Source of the DNA: Chloroflexota bacterium
GTDB taxonomy: Bacteria; Chloroflexota; FW602-bin22; JACPRP01
Length of the DNA stretch: 64,000 nucleotides
Assembly: GCA_016210495.1 (NCBI GenBank)
Contig: JACQUC010000129.1
Span: forward strand, 55,097 to 119,096
Reading direction: 5' to 3'
Positions 33,836 to 42,425 of this stretch are shown piece after piece. The number at the start of each line of letters is the position of its first letter. Positions within the stretch are counted from its first letter, which is position 1. The position numbers and the translations under genes are program-made. A model generated the notes under the pieces. That model ran no database searches. It saw only the letters and a program-made list of their open reading frames with translations, and was not told the DNA's origin.

Positions 33836-34359
33836 ATAATAGTCAGGAACAGCCGTTGATCTTGGACGAGAAGACACTGGAAGCAGTCACCCAATTAGAG
33901 GACATAATTCGCCAGAAGTACCCTACCGCCGCATTTGAGCTATCGCGCAGTCCGGAGGACCGCAATAGTATTCATTTGACGACAATTGTCGATGTGGACG
34001 ATCCCGACGAGGTCGGCGATCTAGTGATTGATCGCGTCGTCGACTTAAACGTCGAGGAGGGCATCCCGATCCACGTTATTCCGGTACGCACGCCGGAGCG
34101 CATCGCCGCGGCAAGACGCGGAGGCAGGGGCAGGCGTCGCTCTCGTCCGCTCTCAGTCGGCACAAGCAGTCGCGTCCCTGATCAGGGTTGGGGAACACCC
34201 CTGCGTCCATTGGCATGCCCGCCTCAAGCTGGCGTCTTCTTAGCCTGCCTTCGAATTAACTTGCCGAGCGCTCGCAGCACCTCGTTCACCGAATCCGAGT
34301 CGGGAAACATCTCGGCCACGTCGGGTGATAGTACCACAACGTTGCTGCCCGCGGCGTAA
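33832..34359 (+). CDS. Conserved hypothetical protein with an abnormal C-terminal extension
   Basis: The first 95 or so residues are protein-like and acidic (TTIVDVDDPDEVGDLVID, then VDLNVEEGIPIHVIPVRTPER). They resemble small proteins often found beside HEPN/HTH cassettes; the function is unknown. From about residue 100 the sequence becomes low-complexity and Arg/Ser/Pro-rich, and the last 136 bp overlap the oppositely oriented gene at 34224. The natural stop was therefore probably lost by frameshift. ATG at 33832 overlaps the upstream stop (ATGA). Confidence 0.5.
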   Translation: MNNSQEQPLILDEKTLEAVTQLEDIIRQKYPTAAFELSRSPEDRNSIHLTTIVDVDDPDEVGDLVIDRVVDLNVEEGIPIHVIPVRTPERIAAARRGGRGRRRSRPLSVGTSSRVPDQGWGTPLRPLACPPQAGVFLACLRINLPSARSTSFTESESGNISATSGDSTTTLLPAA

Positions 34360-34454
34360 CGCTCCGCGTACTTTCCGCGCACACCTTCGCTGAAATCGTA
34401 CTCAGTCAGCAGATCTGGCTTGCGCCTCGGCCGTGGCCTCTTAGCTTTCTCCAT
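34224..34454 (-). CDS. Small conserved hypothetical protein
   Basis: This 76-residue basic-then-acidic protein has the recurrent pattern LLTEYDFSEGVRGKYAERYA, followed by NVVVLSPDVAEMFPDSDSVNEVLRAL. I recall this family as widespread in bacterial genomes and often near toxin-antitoxin modules, but know of no biochemical function. AGGTAAGGG precedes the ATG. It converges with and overlaps the 3' end of the gene at 33832. Confidence 0.65.
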   Translation of the reverse strand: MEKAKRPRPRRKPDLLTEYDFSEGVRGKYAERYAAGSNVVVLSPDVAEMFPDSDSVNEVLRALGKLIRRQAKKTPA

Positions 34455-34514
34455 AATCCCTTACCTCAAATTGCTCAGCCAAGGCCGGTCACAATCCTTT
34501 CACGCAATATCATA

Positions 34515-35066
34515 TCAGGCTGCTTCCAGCCGCTCAACTTTCTGTGCTCCCCTCCTCAACGCCGTCGCGTTCAACTCCAGCAGCCGCCCCCGCCGGTCCG
34601 GCAGCACCTTCTTCAGCGCCTCCGTCGCCGACTCCAGGGAAACGAACGGTCTGGCCGCCAGCACGGCGCCGATTATGACCATGGCCGCCAGCCGAACGTT
34701 GCCCACCTCCGAGGCGATGTCGCTGGCCGGCACCACCAGATTCAGCACGTCTGCCCTTTTCGGCTGGTCGGGTGCCAGCGAGCTGTTTACGGCCAGGATG
34801 CCTCCAGGCTTCACCGCCGGCTCGTAACGCTCCAGCGAGGGCAGGTTCATCGCCACCGCGATAGTAGGCCTCGCCACCACCAGCGAGCCGATCTCCTCCT
34901 CGGAGATGATGACCGTCACGTGCGCCGTTCCCCCGCGCATCTCCGGCCCGTAGGAAGGCACCCAGGCCACCTGCTTGCCCTCGTGCAAGCCGGCGTAGGC
35001 CAGCAACTGTCCGGCGAACAACACGCCCTGGCCCCCGAATCCCGCGATGATTATCTCCTCGTGCAT
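34515..35066 (-). CDS. korC: 2-oxoacid:ferredoxin oxidoreductase gamma subunit
   Basis: The 183-residue gamma subunit of the four-subunit KGOR/VOR type starts [20 protein letters not shown] and continues [32 protein letters not shown] at 35066 with GAGGGGG six bases upstream is preferred to a longer frame overlapping korB. It is the last gene of the operon, 11 bp after korB. The complex oxidatively decarboxylates a 2-oxoacid with CoA and ferredoxin, or fixes CO2 in reverse. Whether the substrate is 2-oxoglutarate or a branched-chain oxoacid cannot be told from sequence. Confidence 0.92.
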   Translation of the reverse strand: MHEEIIIAGFGGQGVLFAGQLLAYAGLHEGKQVAWVPSYGPEMRGGTAHVTVIISEEEIGSLVVARPTIAVAMNLPSLERYEPAVKPGGILAVNSSLAPDQPKRADVLNLVVPASDIASEVGNVRLAAMVIIGAVLAARPFVSLESATEALKKVLPDRRGRLLELNATALRRGAQKVERLEAA

Positions 35067-35077
35067 TTGGTACCCCC

Positions 35078-35863
35078 TCAACGAAGCAGGTCTTTCACTT
35101 GCTCGCTGACCTTGTACTCCCCCAGCGGATAATGCGCTATCATATGCTCCGTAATCCAGGCCAGCGCCTCCTTGGGAGTCATGCCCCAGCCGACCGGGCA
35201 CGCGCTGAGAACCTCGACCAGGGCAAAACCCAGCTTCGCCTGCTGCACCCTGAAGGCCCTCTTGATCGCCGACTTCGTCCTCCCGACGTTGGCCGGGGTG
35301 TTGACGGCCACGCGGGCGATGTACGCGGCGCCATCCTGAGTGGCCAGCATTTCCGACACTCGAATCGGGTGGCCGGCTACCTTCACGTCGCGTCCCTGCC
35401 ACGTGGAGCTGGTGCGCTGGCCTGGCAGCGTCGTTGGCGCCATCTGGCCGCCCGTCATGCCGTAGACAGCGTTGTTCACGAAAATCGTCGTGATGTTCTC
35501 ACCTCTGGCCGCCACGTGCATGATTTCCGCCGTGCCGATGGCGGCAAGGTCGCCGTCCCCCTGATAGGTAAAGACGATCCTGTTGGGATGCATGCGCTTA
35601 ATGCCGGTGGCGACCGCCGGCGCTCGACCGTGCGCGGCCTCGCTGGCGTCGAAGTTGAAATAGTCGTAGCCGAAGACGGCGCAGCCGATGGGAAACACGC
35701 CGATGACTTCCTTGCAGACATCCAGCTCGTCGATGACCTCGGCGAGAAGTCGGTGGATTATCCCGTGCGTGCAGCCGGGACAGTAGTGCGTCTTGTTGGT
35801 CGAAAGGGATTTGGGCCGCTCGAACACCAGTTCTTCTTCGAGGATATCGGTTTCAACCTGCAT
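35078..35863 (-). CDS. korB: 2-oxoacid:ferredoxin oxidoreductase beta subunit (thiamine diphosphate-binding)
   Basis: The 261-residue subunit has the cluster/ThDP-region signature [18 protein letters not shown], the ThDP/Mg motif [20 protein letters not shown] with [19 protein letters not shown], and PCP-type cysteine [11 protein letters not shown] at 35863 is chosen (GGGAGCGACGAA upstream), discarding a 31-residue extension that runs into the palindromic repeat. It is separated from korA by 114 bp that include that repeat, and is followed after 11 bp by korC. Confidence 0.93.
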   Translation of the reverse strand: MQVETDILEEELVFERPKSLSTNKTHYCPGCTHGIIHRLLAEVIDELDVCKEVIGVFPIGCAVFGYDYFNFDASEAAHGRAPAVATGIKRMHPNRIVFTYQGDGDLAAIGTAEIMHVAARGENITTIFVNNAVYGMTGGQMAPTTLPGQRTSSTWQGRDVKVAGHPIRVSEMLATQDGAAYIARVAVNTPANVGRTKSAIKRAFRVQQAKLGFALVEVLSACPVGWGMTPKEALAWITEHMIAHYPLGEYKVSEQVKDLLR

Positions 35864-35913
35864 TTCGTCGCTCCCAATCTGGTTTGTGGTGCAAGATGCA
35901 ACCCTCTGCGCTG

Positions 35914-35947
35914 CCTGTAGGGACGTTGCATGCAACGTCCCTACAGG
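35914..35947. repeat. 34-bp perfect palindrome inside the kor operon
   Basis: The arms CCTGTAGGGACGTTGCA and TGCAACGTCCCTACAGG are exact inverses. The core GACGTTGCATGCAACGTC recurs at 45347-45380 and 56385-56412. It lies between korA and korB, where the transcript would fold into a strong hairpin. Confidence 0.75.
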
Positions 35948-35977
35948 CCGTCGCAACCATCCTGCACCAAGAGATGC

Positions 35978-37042
35978 CTAATGCCTCCCACTGTTGCCGG
36001 CGAGTCGCGCCACCGCCTCCGCCACCTCTTCCGGCGAGAAGACCATGCCGCCCAACCGACTGATCAGCTCGACCGGCGCCACGCCGTTTGCCGCCAGCCT
36101 GACGTCCTCGATCATCTGTCCGGCCGACAGCTCCACGGAAATCAGCAGGTTCGCCTTTTGAGCAACGCTGCCTAACTGCTCGTAAGGGAACGGAAAGAGC
36201 GAAATCGGTCGGAAAAGCCCCACGGCGATGCCTTCCGCTCGCGCGAGCTTGACCGCGCTGCGGCACACGCGGCTGGACGTGCCGTATGCGACGAGCACTA
36301 CCTCCGCATCGTCCAACAAGTACTCCGCGTAGCGCACCTCCTCATCGCGCATCCGGGCGTACTTCTCCTGAAGCCTCTGAACGTGTTGCTCCATCACTTC
36401 CGGTTGCAGACAGATCGATTTGACTACGTTCTTTGCACGACGCTGGGCGCCAGTCAGGGCCCAGGGCTTCTCCACCAGTTTCGGTTTCCAGTGATGTAAT
36501 TCGACGGCTTCCATCGTCTGCCCGATCAGGCCGTCGGCCAGCACCATCACCGGGTTGCGATACCTATCGGCGAGGTCGAAGGCCAGCGAGGTGAGGTCCA
36601 TCGCCTCCTGCACCGAAGCCGGTGCCAGCACGATGGTGCGATAGTCCCCGTGGCCTCCACCCCTGGTGGCCTGGAAGTAATCGCCCTGCGCCGGGGCTAC
36701 GTTACCCAGTCCCGGTCCGCCGCGCACCACGTTAACCACGACGCAGGGCAGCTCCGCCCCGGCCATGTAGGAGATTCCCTCCTGCTTCAAGCTTATCCCC
36801 GGACTGCTGGACGAGGTCATCACACGGGCGCCCGCCGCCGCCGCGCCATAGCACATGTTGATCGCCGCGATCTCGCTCTCCGCCTGGATGAAGATGCGCC
36901 CCAGTTCTGGCATCCGGTGGGACATGTACTCCAGCAGCTCGGTTTGCGGGGTAATCGGATAGCCGAAATAGGCCTGGCACCCTGCCCGTATCGCCCCTTC
37001 CCCAATCGCCTCGTTCCCCTTCATCAGCAACTTCTCTTTCAT
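35978..37042 (-). CDS. korA: 2-oxoacid:ferredoxin oxidoreductase alpha subunit
   Basis: The 354-residue alpha subunit begins KEKLLMKGNEAIGEGAIRAGC and has the conserved YFGYPITPQTELLEYM, TSSSSPGISLKQEGISYMAGAELP, RGGPGLGN and DYFQATRGGGHGDY segments; later GLFRPISLFPFP marks the C-terminal domain. ATG at 37042 overlaps the ferredoxin stop by 4 bp (ATGA), indicating coupling. It forms the oxidoreductase with KorB, KorC and the ferredoxin-like KorD. Confidence 0.93.
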   Translation of the reverse strand: MKEKLLMKGNEAIGEGAIRAGCQAYFGYPITPQTELLEYMSHRMPELGRIFIQAESEIAAINMCYGAAAAGARVMTSSSSPGISLKQEGISYMAGAELPCVVVNVVRGGPGLGNVAPAQGDYFQATRGGGHGDYRTIVLAPASVQEAMDLTSLAFDLADRYRNPVMVLADGLIGQTMEAVELHHWKPKLVEKPWALTGAQRRAKNVVKSICLQPEVMEQHVQRLQEKYARMRDEEVRYAEYLLDDAEVVLVAYGTSSRVCRSAVKLARAEGIAVGLFRPISLFPFPYEQLGSVAQKANLLISVELSAGQMIEDVRLAANGVAPVELISRLGGMVFSPEEVAEAVARLAGNSGRH

Positions 37043-37374
37043 CGCTGCCTCACTTTGAATACAGTTATCGCCGCGTCCGGGCACATTCGCGCGCAGATCG
37101 TGCAACCTGTGCATTGGTTGTGATCGTTGTGGTGACCTGGCGTCCTGCGCCACGAATAGAAGGGGTGTTTGGAATCAGCGGGAACGTGGAAATCGCCCGC
37201 GATCATAGTGGCGGGATGATAGCCAAGCCGATTGAAATGATTTGCCTGGGTGATCACCTTTTTGGGGCAAACGCTGATGCATATCTCGCAGCCCTTGCAT
37301 CTGTCCTCGTCGACCACGATGCGTCCTATGGGTTCCTCCTCATAGCGCTTCCAGGTAGATTTCATCCCATTCAC
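37039..37374 (-). CDS. korD: 2-oxoacid:ferredoxin oxidoreductase delta (2[4Fe-4S]) subunit
   Basis: This 111-residue ferredoxin-like subunit has two complete clusters: CKGCEICISVCPKK and CTGCTICARMCPDA. The region between them is longer than usual for KorD. After NRLGYHPA there are about 30 extra residues rich in His and aromatic residues (HPFYSWRRTPGHHNDHN). It is the first gene of the operon. The start is GTG at 37374 or the ATG three codons later, near AGAGGCG. Confidence 0.9.
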   Translation of the reverse strand: MNGMKSTWKRYEEEPIGRIVVDEDRCKGCEICISVCPKKVITQANHFNRLGYHPATMIAGDFHVPADSKHPFYSWRRTPGHHNDHNQCTGCTICARMCPDAAITVFKVRQR

Positions 37375-37666
37375 CGCCTCTTACAAAAAAGAGCCGATCC
37401 TCTCACCGGCGATGGCGAGAGGACCTTAACTCAATCACTCGTTCTGACTCGCGAAATGCTCGTGACTATCGTTGCTGAGGCGCTCCTTCGCCCGTGAGCC
37501 AACTCACATCTCGAGCCGCGTCGCTTCATTCTTGACCCCAGCCGCCCTGCCGGACGGCTCCCCCCAGCCCCTGTGACAAGAGCCAAAAACGCACGCATCA
37601 TTTGATATCTCTAGTTTATCACACAGTGCAAGAGGTGCCAAATAGGAGAACAAACTCACATACCTC

Positions 37667-37695
37667 TTGACAAGGTGGCTACCTGCCGATATAAT
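37667..37695 (+). promoter_or_regulatory. Consensus sigma-70 promoter for the radical SAM-MarR operon
   Basis: TTGACA (37667-37672), exactly 17 bp, then TATAAT (37690-37695): a perfect housekeeping promoter. Transcription would start near 37702, about 370 nt before the radical SAM start. Confidence 0.8.
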
Positions 37696-37700
37696 CTTAC

Positions 37701-37729
37701 TAAGGTATCCTAATAACTGGGACACCTTA
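37701..37729. promoter_or_regulatory. Operator-like dyad at the transcription start
   Basis: TAAGGTATCC (37701-37710) and GGACACCTTA (37720-37729) are inverted repeats with one mismatch, centred just after the predicted start of transcription. A perfect promoter with such a dyad suggests repression, perhaps by the downstream MarR protein (inference). Confidence 0.55.
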
Positions 37730-37823
37730 CATGCGCGAGGTCTCTTCGCCCTGGGCTGGGGGCGCACCCCGTTTTCATTTTCGTACCGAAAACTGGTAGT
37801 CGATCACAGCGGAAGCGATGGGT

Positions 37824-37913
37824 GTCACTACTGAGTCCTCCGCAGAAGGACGGAGAATCTCGGCACACGAAGGTCGAGACCCTTCGTCCTTCAGCGGAAG
37901 GACTCAGGGTGAC
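37824..37913. repeat. Imperfect inverted repeat, MITE-like
   Basis: The left arm (GTCACTACTGAGTCCTCCGC and following) and the right arm (ending GCGGAAGGACTCAGGGTGAC) pair over about 38 bases with a few mismatches. It lies in the untranslated leader of the radical SAM gene. Confidence 0.5.
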
Positions 37914-38071
37914 AGTCGTCATTCTATGCCAGGTGTGATCGACCAGTCGCTGACAAACCAGTCCGACACCGCTGTACCACTTGGGGGGAGCCTATGTAGA
38001 GCAAGCGCGTGGCAGCGCCACGCCGTCGACAAGACCTAGGGGATGAAATCTTTGCACTTGAGGAGGAAAGT

Positions 38072-39625
38072 ATGGCAACCGCCGTGAAGGATGTTTCAGG
38101 GCAGAGCAGCGGCAAAAAGGCTGGAGGCATTTTGGATCGAGGTAAGTCCCTGATCCAAAAGACGAAGGAGCGTGTTTTCGAATACGCCTTGGGTGAGGCG
38201 CTCGGCTTACTTGGTCACGCATCCGAGCAGCGCTACGTCCATATCGCGCAACTCTTCAAGTCCCAGGCCAAGAACGAAACCGGCTTGATGGTGGCCAGGT
38301 GGGTGGAGAATTACTTGTCGCCGGGTAGCCCGGGACCCGAACTGATAAAGCGCGTGTTGACGTCCGTCGACCCCAAGGTGCGCCGCAAGTATCTAGCGCG
38401 GTTTATTTCCAGCATTCTTTTCCACGATAGCTCAGTGGTACACAAGCTACCCGACGGTCGCGAGGCTTCATCGCCGGCTTGTGTGGTTATCAGCCCCACT
38501 ATGCGCTGCAATCTTAGATGCGTCGGCTGCTACGCCGGCAACTACACCAAGAAAGACGATATGCCTGCGTGGCTGTTTGAGCGAGTCATTTCTGAGGCCC
38601 GTGAGCTGGGCACAAGGTTCTTCATCGTCGTCGGGGGCGAGCCCTTGATCTATGAGCCACTTCTCGACGTGCTCAAAAAATTCGACGATTGCGCTTTCCA
38701 GTTCTACACCAGTGGCCACCTGTTGACCGACGAGGTAGCCAGACGAATCGTCGACATGGGCAATACGGTGCCGGCCGTGAGCATCGAGGGTTTCAAAAAG
38801 GAGACCGATATGCGTCGGGGCGATGGCGGTTTCGATAGAGCGATACGCGCCATGGACATCTTGCGCAAGGCTCACGCCCTCTTCGCGTTTTCCGTCACCG
38901 TCACTCGCCAGAATTTCGATGCTGTCACCAGCGACGAGTTCGTGGACTTGATGATCGAGAAGGGTGCAGGGTACGGCTGGTACTTCACCTACGTCCCCAT
39001 CGGTCGTGGTCCGGACATGGATCTTCAGCCCACGCCTGAGCAGCGGATGCAGTTGCGTGTATGGATCAACGAGATTCGGAAAGTCAAGCCCATGTTGATC
39101 GGCGACTTCTGGAACGATGGCCCTCTCTCGGAGGGATGCCTGTCGGCCGGCAGACGGTACCTGCACATCAACAACAAGGGCGACGTCGAGCCGTGCGTGT
39201 TCGCCCATTTCGCCGTGGACAACCTGCACAGCACCTCACTGAAAGAGGCGCTTGCGTCCGACTTCTTCACAGCTTGGCGCCAGGCGTCTCCATTCGGCGC
39301 CAACCTTCTTCGGCCCTGTCCAATCATCGACCACCCACAGGTGCTCAGAAAGCTGGTGAAGAAGTTCGGAGCGTACCCAACCCATGAGGGCGCGGAAAGC
39401 ATTATCACGGACCTCGCCGAGTCGATGGACAGATACGCCGCGAGGCTCAAAGAGGTCTCCGACCCCGTTTGGGACGCGGAGTACCAGTGGGCAGCGGTGT
39501 TGCACAACAATCCCAGATATGCTAAAAGACTATGTGCCCCTGAAAATGGCGGGGTGTCGCGGCCAGATGAAATTGTGGTCGACGGGGAGCCCTGTGTACC
39601 CCCCCTCACGGGAGTTGCCCGTTGA
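38072..39625 (+). CDS. Radical SAM protein with SPASM-like C-terminal domain
   Basis: The 517-residue protein carries the radical SAM cluster motif CNLRCVGC (CX3CX2C) at about residues 146-153, then VVGGEPLIY and VSIEGFKKETDMRRGDGGFDRAIRAM as in SPASM/twitch-type enzymes. A SPASM-like segment follows (GCLSAGRRYLHINNKGDVEPCVFAHF, later LRPCPIIDHP). About 110 helical residues precede the core. Such enzymes often modify peptides or assemble cofactors. The target is not evident and no precursor peptide was found nearby. ATG at 38072 with GAGGAGG fits better than a longer frame. A MarR regulator follows 115 bp downstream. Confidence 0.88.
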   Translation: MATAVKDVSGQSSGKKAGGILDRGKSLIQKTKERVFEYALGEALGLLGHASEQRYVHIAQLFKSQAKNETGLMVARWVENYLSPGSPGPELIKRVLTSVDPKVRRKYLARFISSILFHDSSVVHKLPDGREASSPACVVISPTMRCNLRCVGCYAGNYTKKDDMPAWLFERVISEARELGTRFFIVVGGEPLIYEPLLDVLKKFDDCAFQFYTSGHLLTDEVARRIVDMGNTVPAVSIEGFKKETDMRRGDGGFDRAIRAMDILRKAHALFAFSVTVTRQNFDAVTSDEFVDLMIEKGAGYGWYFTYVPIGRGPDMDLQPTPEQRMQLRVWINEIRKVKPMLIGDFWNDGPLSEGCLSAGRRYLHINNKGDVEPCVFAHFAVDNLHSTSLKEALASDFFTAWRQASPFGANLLRPCPIIDHPQVLRKLVKKFGAYPTHEGAESIITDLAESMDRYAARLKEVSDPVWDAEYQWAAVLHNNPRYAKRLCAPENGGVSRPDEIVVDGEPCVPPLTGVAR

Positions 39626-39740
39626 GGCTTTCCCGCAGTCGCAGACTCGAGTGTCGTCGCTATTCTGGACAGACGCCGACGGGGGCAATCCGACAGATGG
39701 GTCCCTGCGGGGATTCACCGGAACTAGAAGGAGGCCTTAG

Positions 39741-40337
39741 ATGGCCGACCAGCGAGCAGGTGTAAGTGACACGATCGTTGACCTCCTCGCTAGGCTCTCG
39801 CAGGCGGTGCGCAGCTCGATGCAGCACCAGGTCAGGCACCTGAACCTGACGCCGGCTCAGGTTCGCACGCTGCTCTTCGTCTCGGAGGCCGCATCCGATA
39901 GCTGCACCATCAGCGCGCTGGCCAGGAACCACGGCATTACGCTACCCACGGCTACCGGTATTATCGACGCCCTTGTGCACCGCAAGCTCCTCGTTCGGGT
40001 GCCGAATCCGCGCGACCGCCGCAGCACACTCCTGATGCTTACCGCCGATGGAGAGCAAATCCGTCGCGAGATCGCCGCCTGGGAGGTAAGGATCAAGCGC
40101 GTAGTCGAATCTCTCCCTGGCGAGCGCCAGGATATCCTGATGCACTCTCTTCGTGACATTGTTGGCTCGCTACGGCGCCCCAGCGAGGCCGTATTGGCCA
40201 GGTCCTGCCATGTCTGTGCACACTATCAGGCCAAGGTACATCCGGACCGGGACGCCGTGCACCAATGTGGGCTTCTCAACCGACCCATACGTAACGACGA
40301 CGCGCCGCGCGACTGCCCCTACTGCGTCAGTGCGTAG
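39741..40337 (+). CDS. MarR-family regulator with C-terminal cysteine motif
   Basis: The 198-residue protein's winged-helix core (about residues 15-140) contains LTPAQVRTLLFVSEAA, ISALARNHGITLPTATGIID and the wing RVPNPRDRRSTLLMLTADG. The last 45 residues add CHVCAHY, HQCGLL and DCPYC, a set of cysteines and histidines suited to metal or Fe-S binding or redox sensing (inference). AGGAGG-CCTTAG-ATG marks the start. It follows the radical SAM gene and may control that operon through the dyad at 37701. Confidence 0.88.
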   Translation: MADQRAGVSDTIVDLLARLSQAVRSSMQHQVRHLNLTPAQVRTLLFVSEAASDSCTISALARNHGITLPTATGIIDALVHRKLLVRVPNPRDRRSTLLMLTADGEQIRREIAAWEVRIKRVVESLPGERQDILMHSLRDIVGSLRRPSEAVLARSCHVCAHYQAKVHPDRDAVHQCGLLNRPIRNDDAPRDCPYCVSA

Positions 40338-40361
40338 CGCGCCGAAGCGGTCCGAACCACA

Positions 40362-40454
40362 GATCACGCAGATTAATGGATTTCGCAGAAACGGATCTTG
40401 CTAATCCGGCAATCTGCGTAATCCCTTAATCTGCGTCAATCTGCGGTTCAGACG
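40362..40454. repeat. Degenerate ATCTGCG-type intergenic repeat
   Basis: Several copies of CGCAGATTA or its inverse (ATCTGCGTAATC, AATCTGCGTCAATCTGCGG) lie within about 90 bp, partly as inverted arms. This is a low-complexity repeat just upstream of the hydrolase gene. No coding potential was seen. Confidence 0.5.
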
Positions 40455-40482
40455 TCATCCTAACGCAGGTGAGGAGGAATCT

Positions 40483-42270
40483 ATGTCCCAGTATATCGAC
40501 AGCAGGTACGTGAAGAACCTCGACAAGTGCTCGAAACCCGTCTACAAAGTGAGCGTGGAAAAAGACATCCCTGTCACGATGCGCGACGGTGTGCGTGTCT
40601 TAGTCGATATCTTCCGGCCCGACGTCATCGCTCAAGAGAAATTCCCGGCGCTGCTTGCCATATCTCCGTTTGGTAAAGACGTGCAGGAGATGGCGCGCTG
40701 GCTACCACCGCAGCCGAATCGCTCGGCGATGACCGACGCATGTCTCGAGGCGGGAGACATAAATTACCTGGTGTCGCGTGGTTACGTCTTCATCACCTGT
40801 GATCCCAGAGGCATTGGGCGCTCGGAGGGCGAGTACGTCGGCATTTTTGGCTCGATGGCACAGGACGGCTACGACGTCGTCGAATGGGCCGCGGAACAGC
40901 CCTGGTGCAACGGCAGCGTCGGCATGATGGGCATCTGCATCTTCTCGGCCTCGCAGCTACTGGTGGCCGGGGAGCAGCCTCCCCATCTGAAGGCCATTAC
41001 TCCCTTCGACATCTTTGGCGATCTCTATCGGGACATGATCTATCACGGCGGTGTCCTCTTTTCTTTGATGCACGCTGCCTACAGCGGTCACAACATGAAC
41101 GACAGCGGGTTGACCCGCGGCAACGTGAACTCGATCATGCTCAAGACCTGCTCGAAAGAGGAAATCGATCGCCTCACCGAGGAAGCGGCGAATAGGCCGG
41201 AGCTGAGGTACAACAGCCGGTTCTACTCCATTGTCAGATACCCGATGACGGACCCGAGCTTCTTCGATTTCTTGCTAAATCCAAACGACGGGCCGTTTTG
41301 GGACGAACTGTCTCCCTCCAGCAGGTATGACAGAATAAAGGTCCCGGTTTACGCGGGCTCGCCGTGGTTGGCGCCAAGCTTCATCTGGCCGATCTTCAGG
41401 ATCTACGATGCGCTCAAAGCTCCATTGAGGTTGCTCATATCCCCTCCCCGAGGCCTGGACAGACCGTTTCACGAGTTCCACGACGAACTGGTGCGATGGT
41501 TCGACTATCACCTCAAAGGTGTCGACACAGGTATTATGGACGAGCCTCCCATCAAGATGTTCGTGATGGGAGCCAACAGGTGGCGCTACGAGAGCGAGTG
41601 GCCGCTCGCCAGGACCAGGTGGACAAAAGCTTACTTGCGCTCTTTTGGCCGGATGTTGGCGGAGGCGCCGGCTACGGAAGAGCCTCCTGATGGCTTCACG
41701 CAGCCGGCGGCGCTCACCACGAGCAACGTCTACTCGGTTGAGTACAAGACCCCTCCGTTTGCCGAGGATACCGACGTTACGGGGCCTGTCACTCTCTACT
41801 TGCACGCCGCAATCGACAGCGAAGACACAACCTTTATAGCGGACTTGAAGGACGTCGACCCCGCGGGCAACGAGACGTTGCTGGGCCTCGGCTACCTTAG
41901 GGCATCGCACCGGGCGCTCGACCCGGTGAAATCCAAGCCCTACAAGCCGTACCACCCGCATAGGATCTCAGAACCCGTCGTGCCGGGTCAGGTCTACGAG
42001 TACGCGATAGAGTTCACCCCGATAGCCAACGTCTTCAGGGCGGGCCACTGCCTGAAGCTGGTGATTCGCAGCCAGGACAATCTGATGGAGCTACGCGCCG
42101 CCTGGGGTGTCTACCACTTGCCCAATGCGACGACGGTCAGCCACAATATTTACCACGACCGCAGGAACCCGTCCTACCTGCTCCTGCCCATCATACCCAG
42201 GACGGACGCGTCACAGTGGCTGACTGGAGGCGACATCGGGGTAGAGGCCGACGGCCTACCGACGCTGTAG
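40483..42270 (+). CDS. CocE/NonD (S15) family alpha/beta hydrolase with Cys in place of nucleophile Ser
   Basis: The 595-residue protein has the CocE-like order: a hydrolase domain (VTMRDGVRVLVDIFRP, YVFITCDPRGIGRSEGEY, YDVVEWAAEQPWCNGSVGMMG), a cap, and a C-terminal jelly-roll domain (DTDVTGPVTLYLHAAIDSED onward). The nucleophile elbow expected as GxSYxG reads GICIF, giving Cys152 instead of Ser. The usual catalytic Asp motif is also altered (VPVYAGSPWLAPSF). A thiol hydrolase or a changed or inactive enzyme is possible. The rest is well preserved, so it is not a pseudogene. AGGTGAGGAGG precedes ATG at 40483. It is monocistronic. Confidence 0.85.
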   Translation: MSQYIDSRYVKNLDKCSKPVYKVSVEKDIPVTMRDGVRVLVDIFRPDVIAQEKFPALLAISPFGKDVQEMARWLPPQPNRSAMTDACLEAGDINYLVSRGYVFITCDPRGIGRSEGEYVGIFGSMAQDGYDVVEWAAEQPWCNGSVGMMGICIFSASQLLVAGEQPPHLKAITPFDIFGDLYRDMIYHGGVLFSLMHAAYSGHNMNDSGLTRGNVNSIMLKTCSKEEIDRLTEEAANRPELRYNSRFYSIVRYPMTDPSFFDFLLNPNDGPFWDELSPSSRYDRIKVPVYAGSPWLAPSFIWPIFRIYDALKAPLRLLISPPRGLDRPFHEFHDELVRWFDYHLKGVDTGIMDEPPIKMFVMGANRWRYESEWPLARTRWTKAYLRSFGRMLAEAPATEEPPDGFTQPAALTTSNVYSVEYKTPPFAEDTDVTGPVTLYLHAAIDSEDTTFIADLKDVDPAGNETLLGLGYLRASHRALDPVKSKPYKPYHPHRISEPVVPGQVYEYAIEFTPIANVFRAGHCLKLVIRSQDNLMELRAAWGVYHLPNATTVSHNIYHDRRNPSYLLLPIIPRTDASQWLTGGDIGVEADGLPTL

Positions 42271-42425
42271 CGCACGGCTTTTGCAGGTTAGCTACTTCCC
42301 ACGGCGAACTGCCCAGCGCAGGGGCTGACGTCCCTTCCCTGTCCGCCTGGGGTGGGGCGGGGCAGCGCCGCAATCGTGCGCCGAAGTCTAGCTTCTCGGG
42401 GATAAGGCCAGACTCAGCTCGTTCG

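Larger units (their letters stand above)
37375..38071. other. Non-coding region between the kor operon and the radical SAM gene
   Basis: This 697-bp divergent region has no convincing gene. It contains a hairpin in the korD leader (37399-37422, arms CCTCTC/GAGAGG), a consensus plus-strand promoter (37667-37695), a dyad (37701-37729) and an imperfect inverted repeat (37824-37913). Confidence 0.5.

Noticed and set aside
37504..37767. Minus-strand 87-codon frame in the kor-radical SAM intergenic region
   Set aside because: It lacks a ribosome binding site, overlaps a consensus promoter on the other strand and shows no family pattern.
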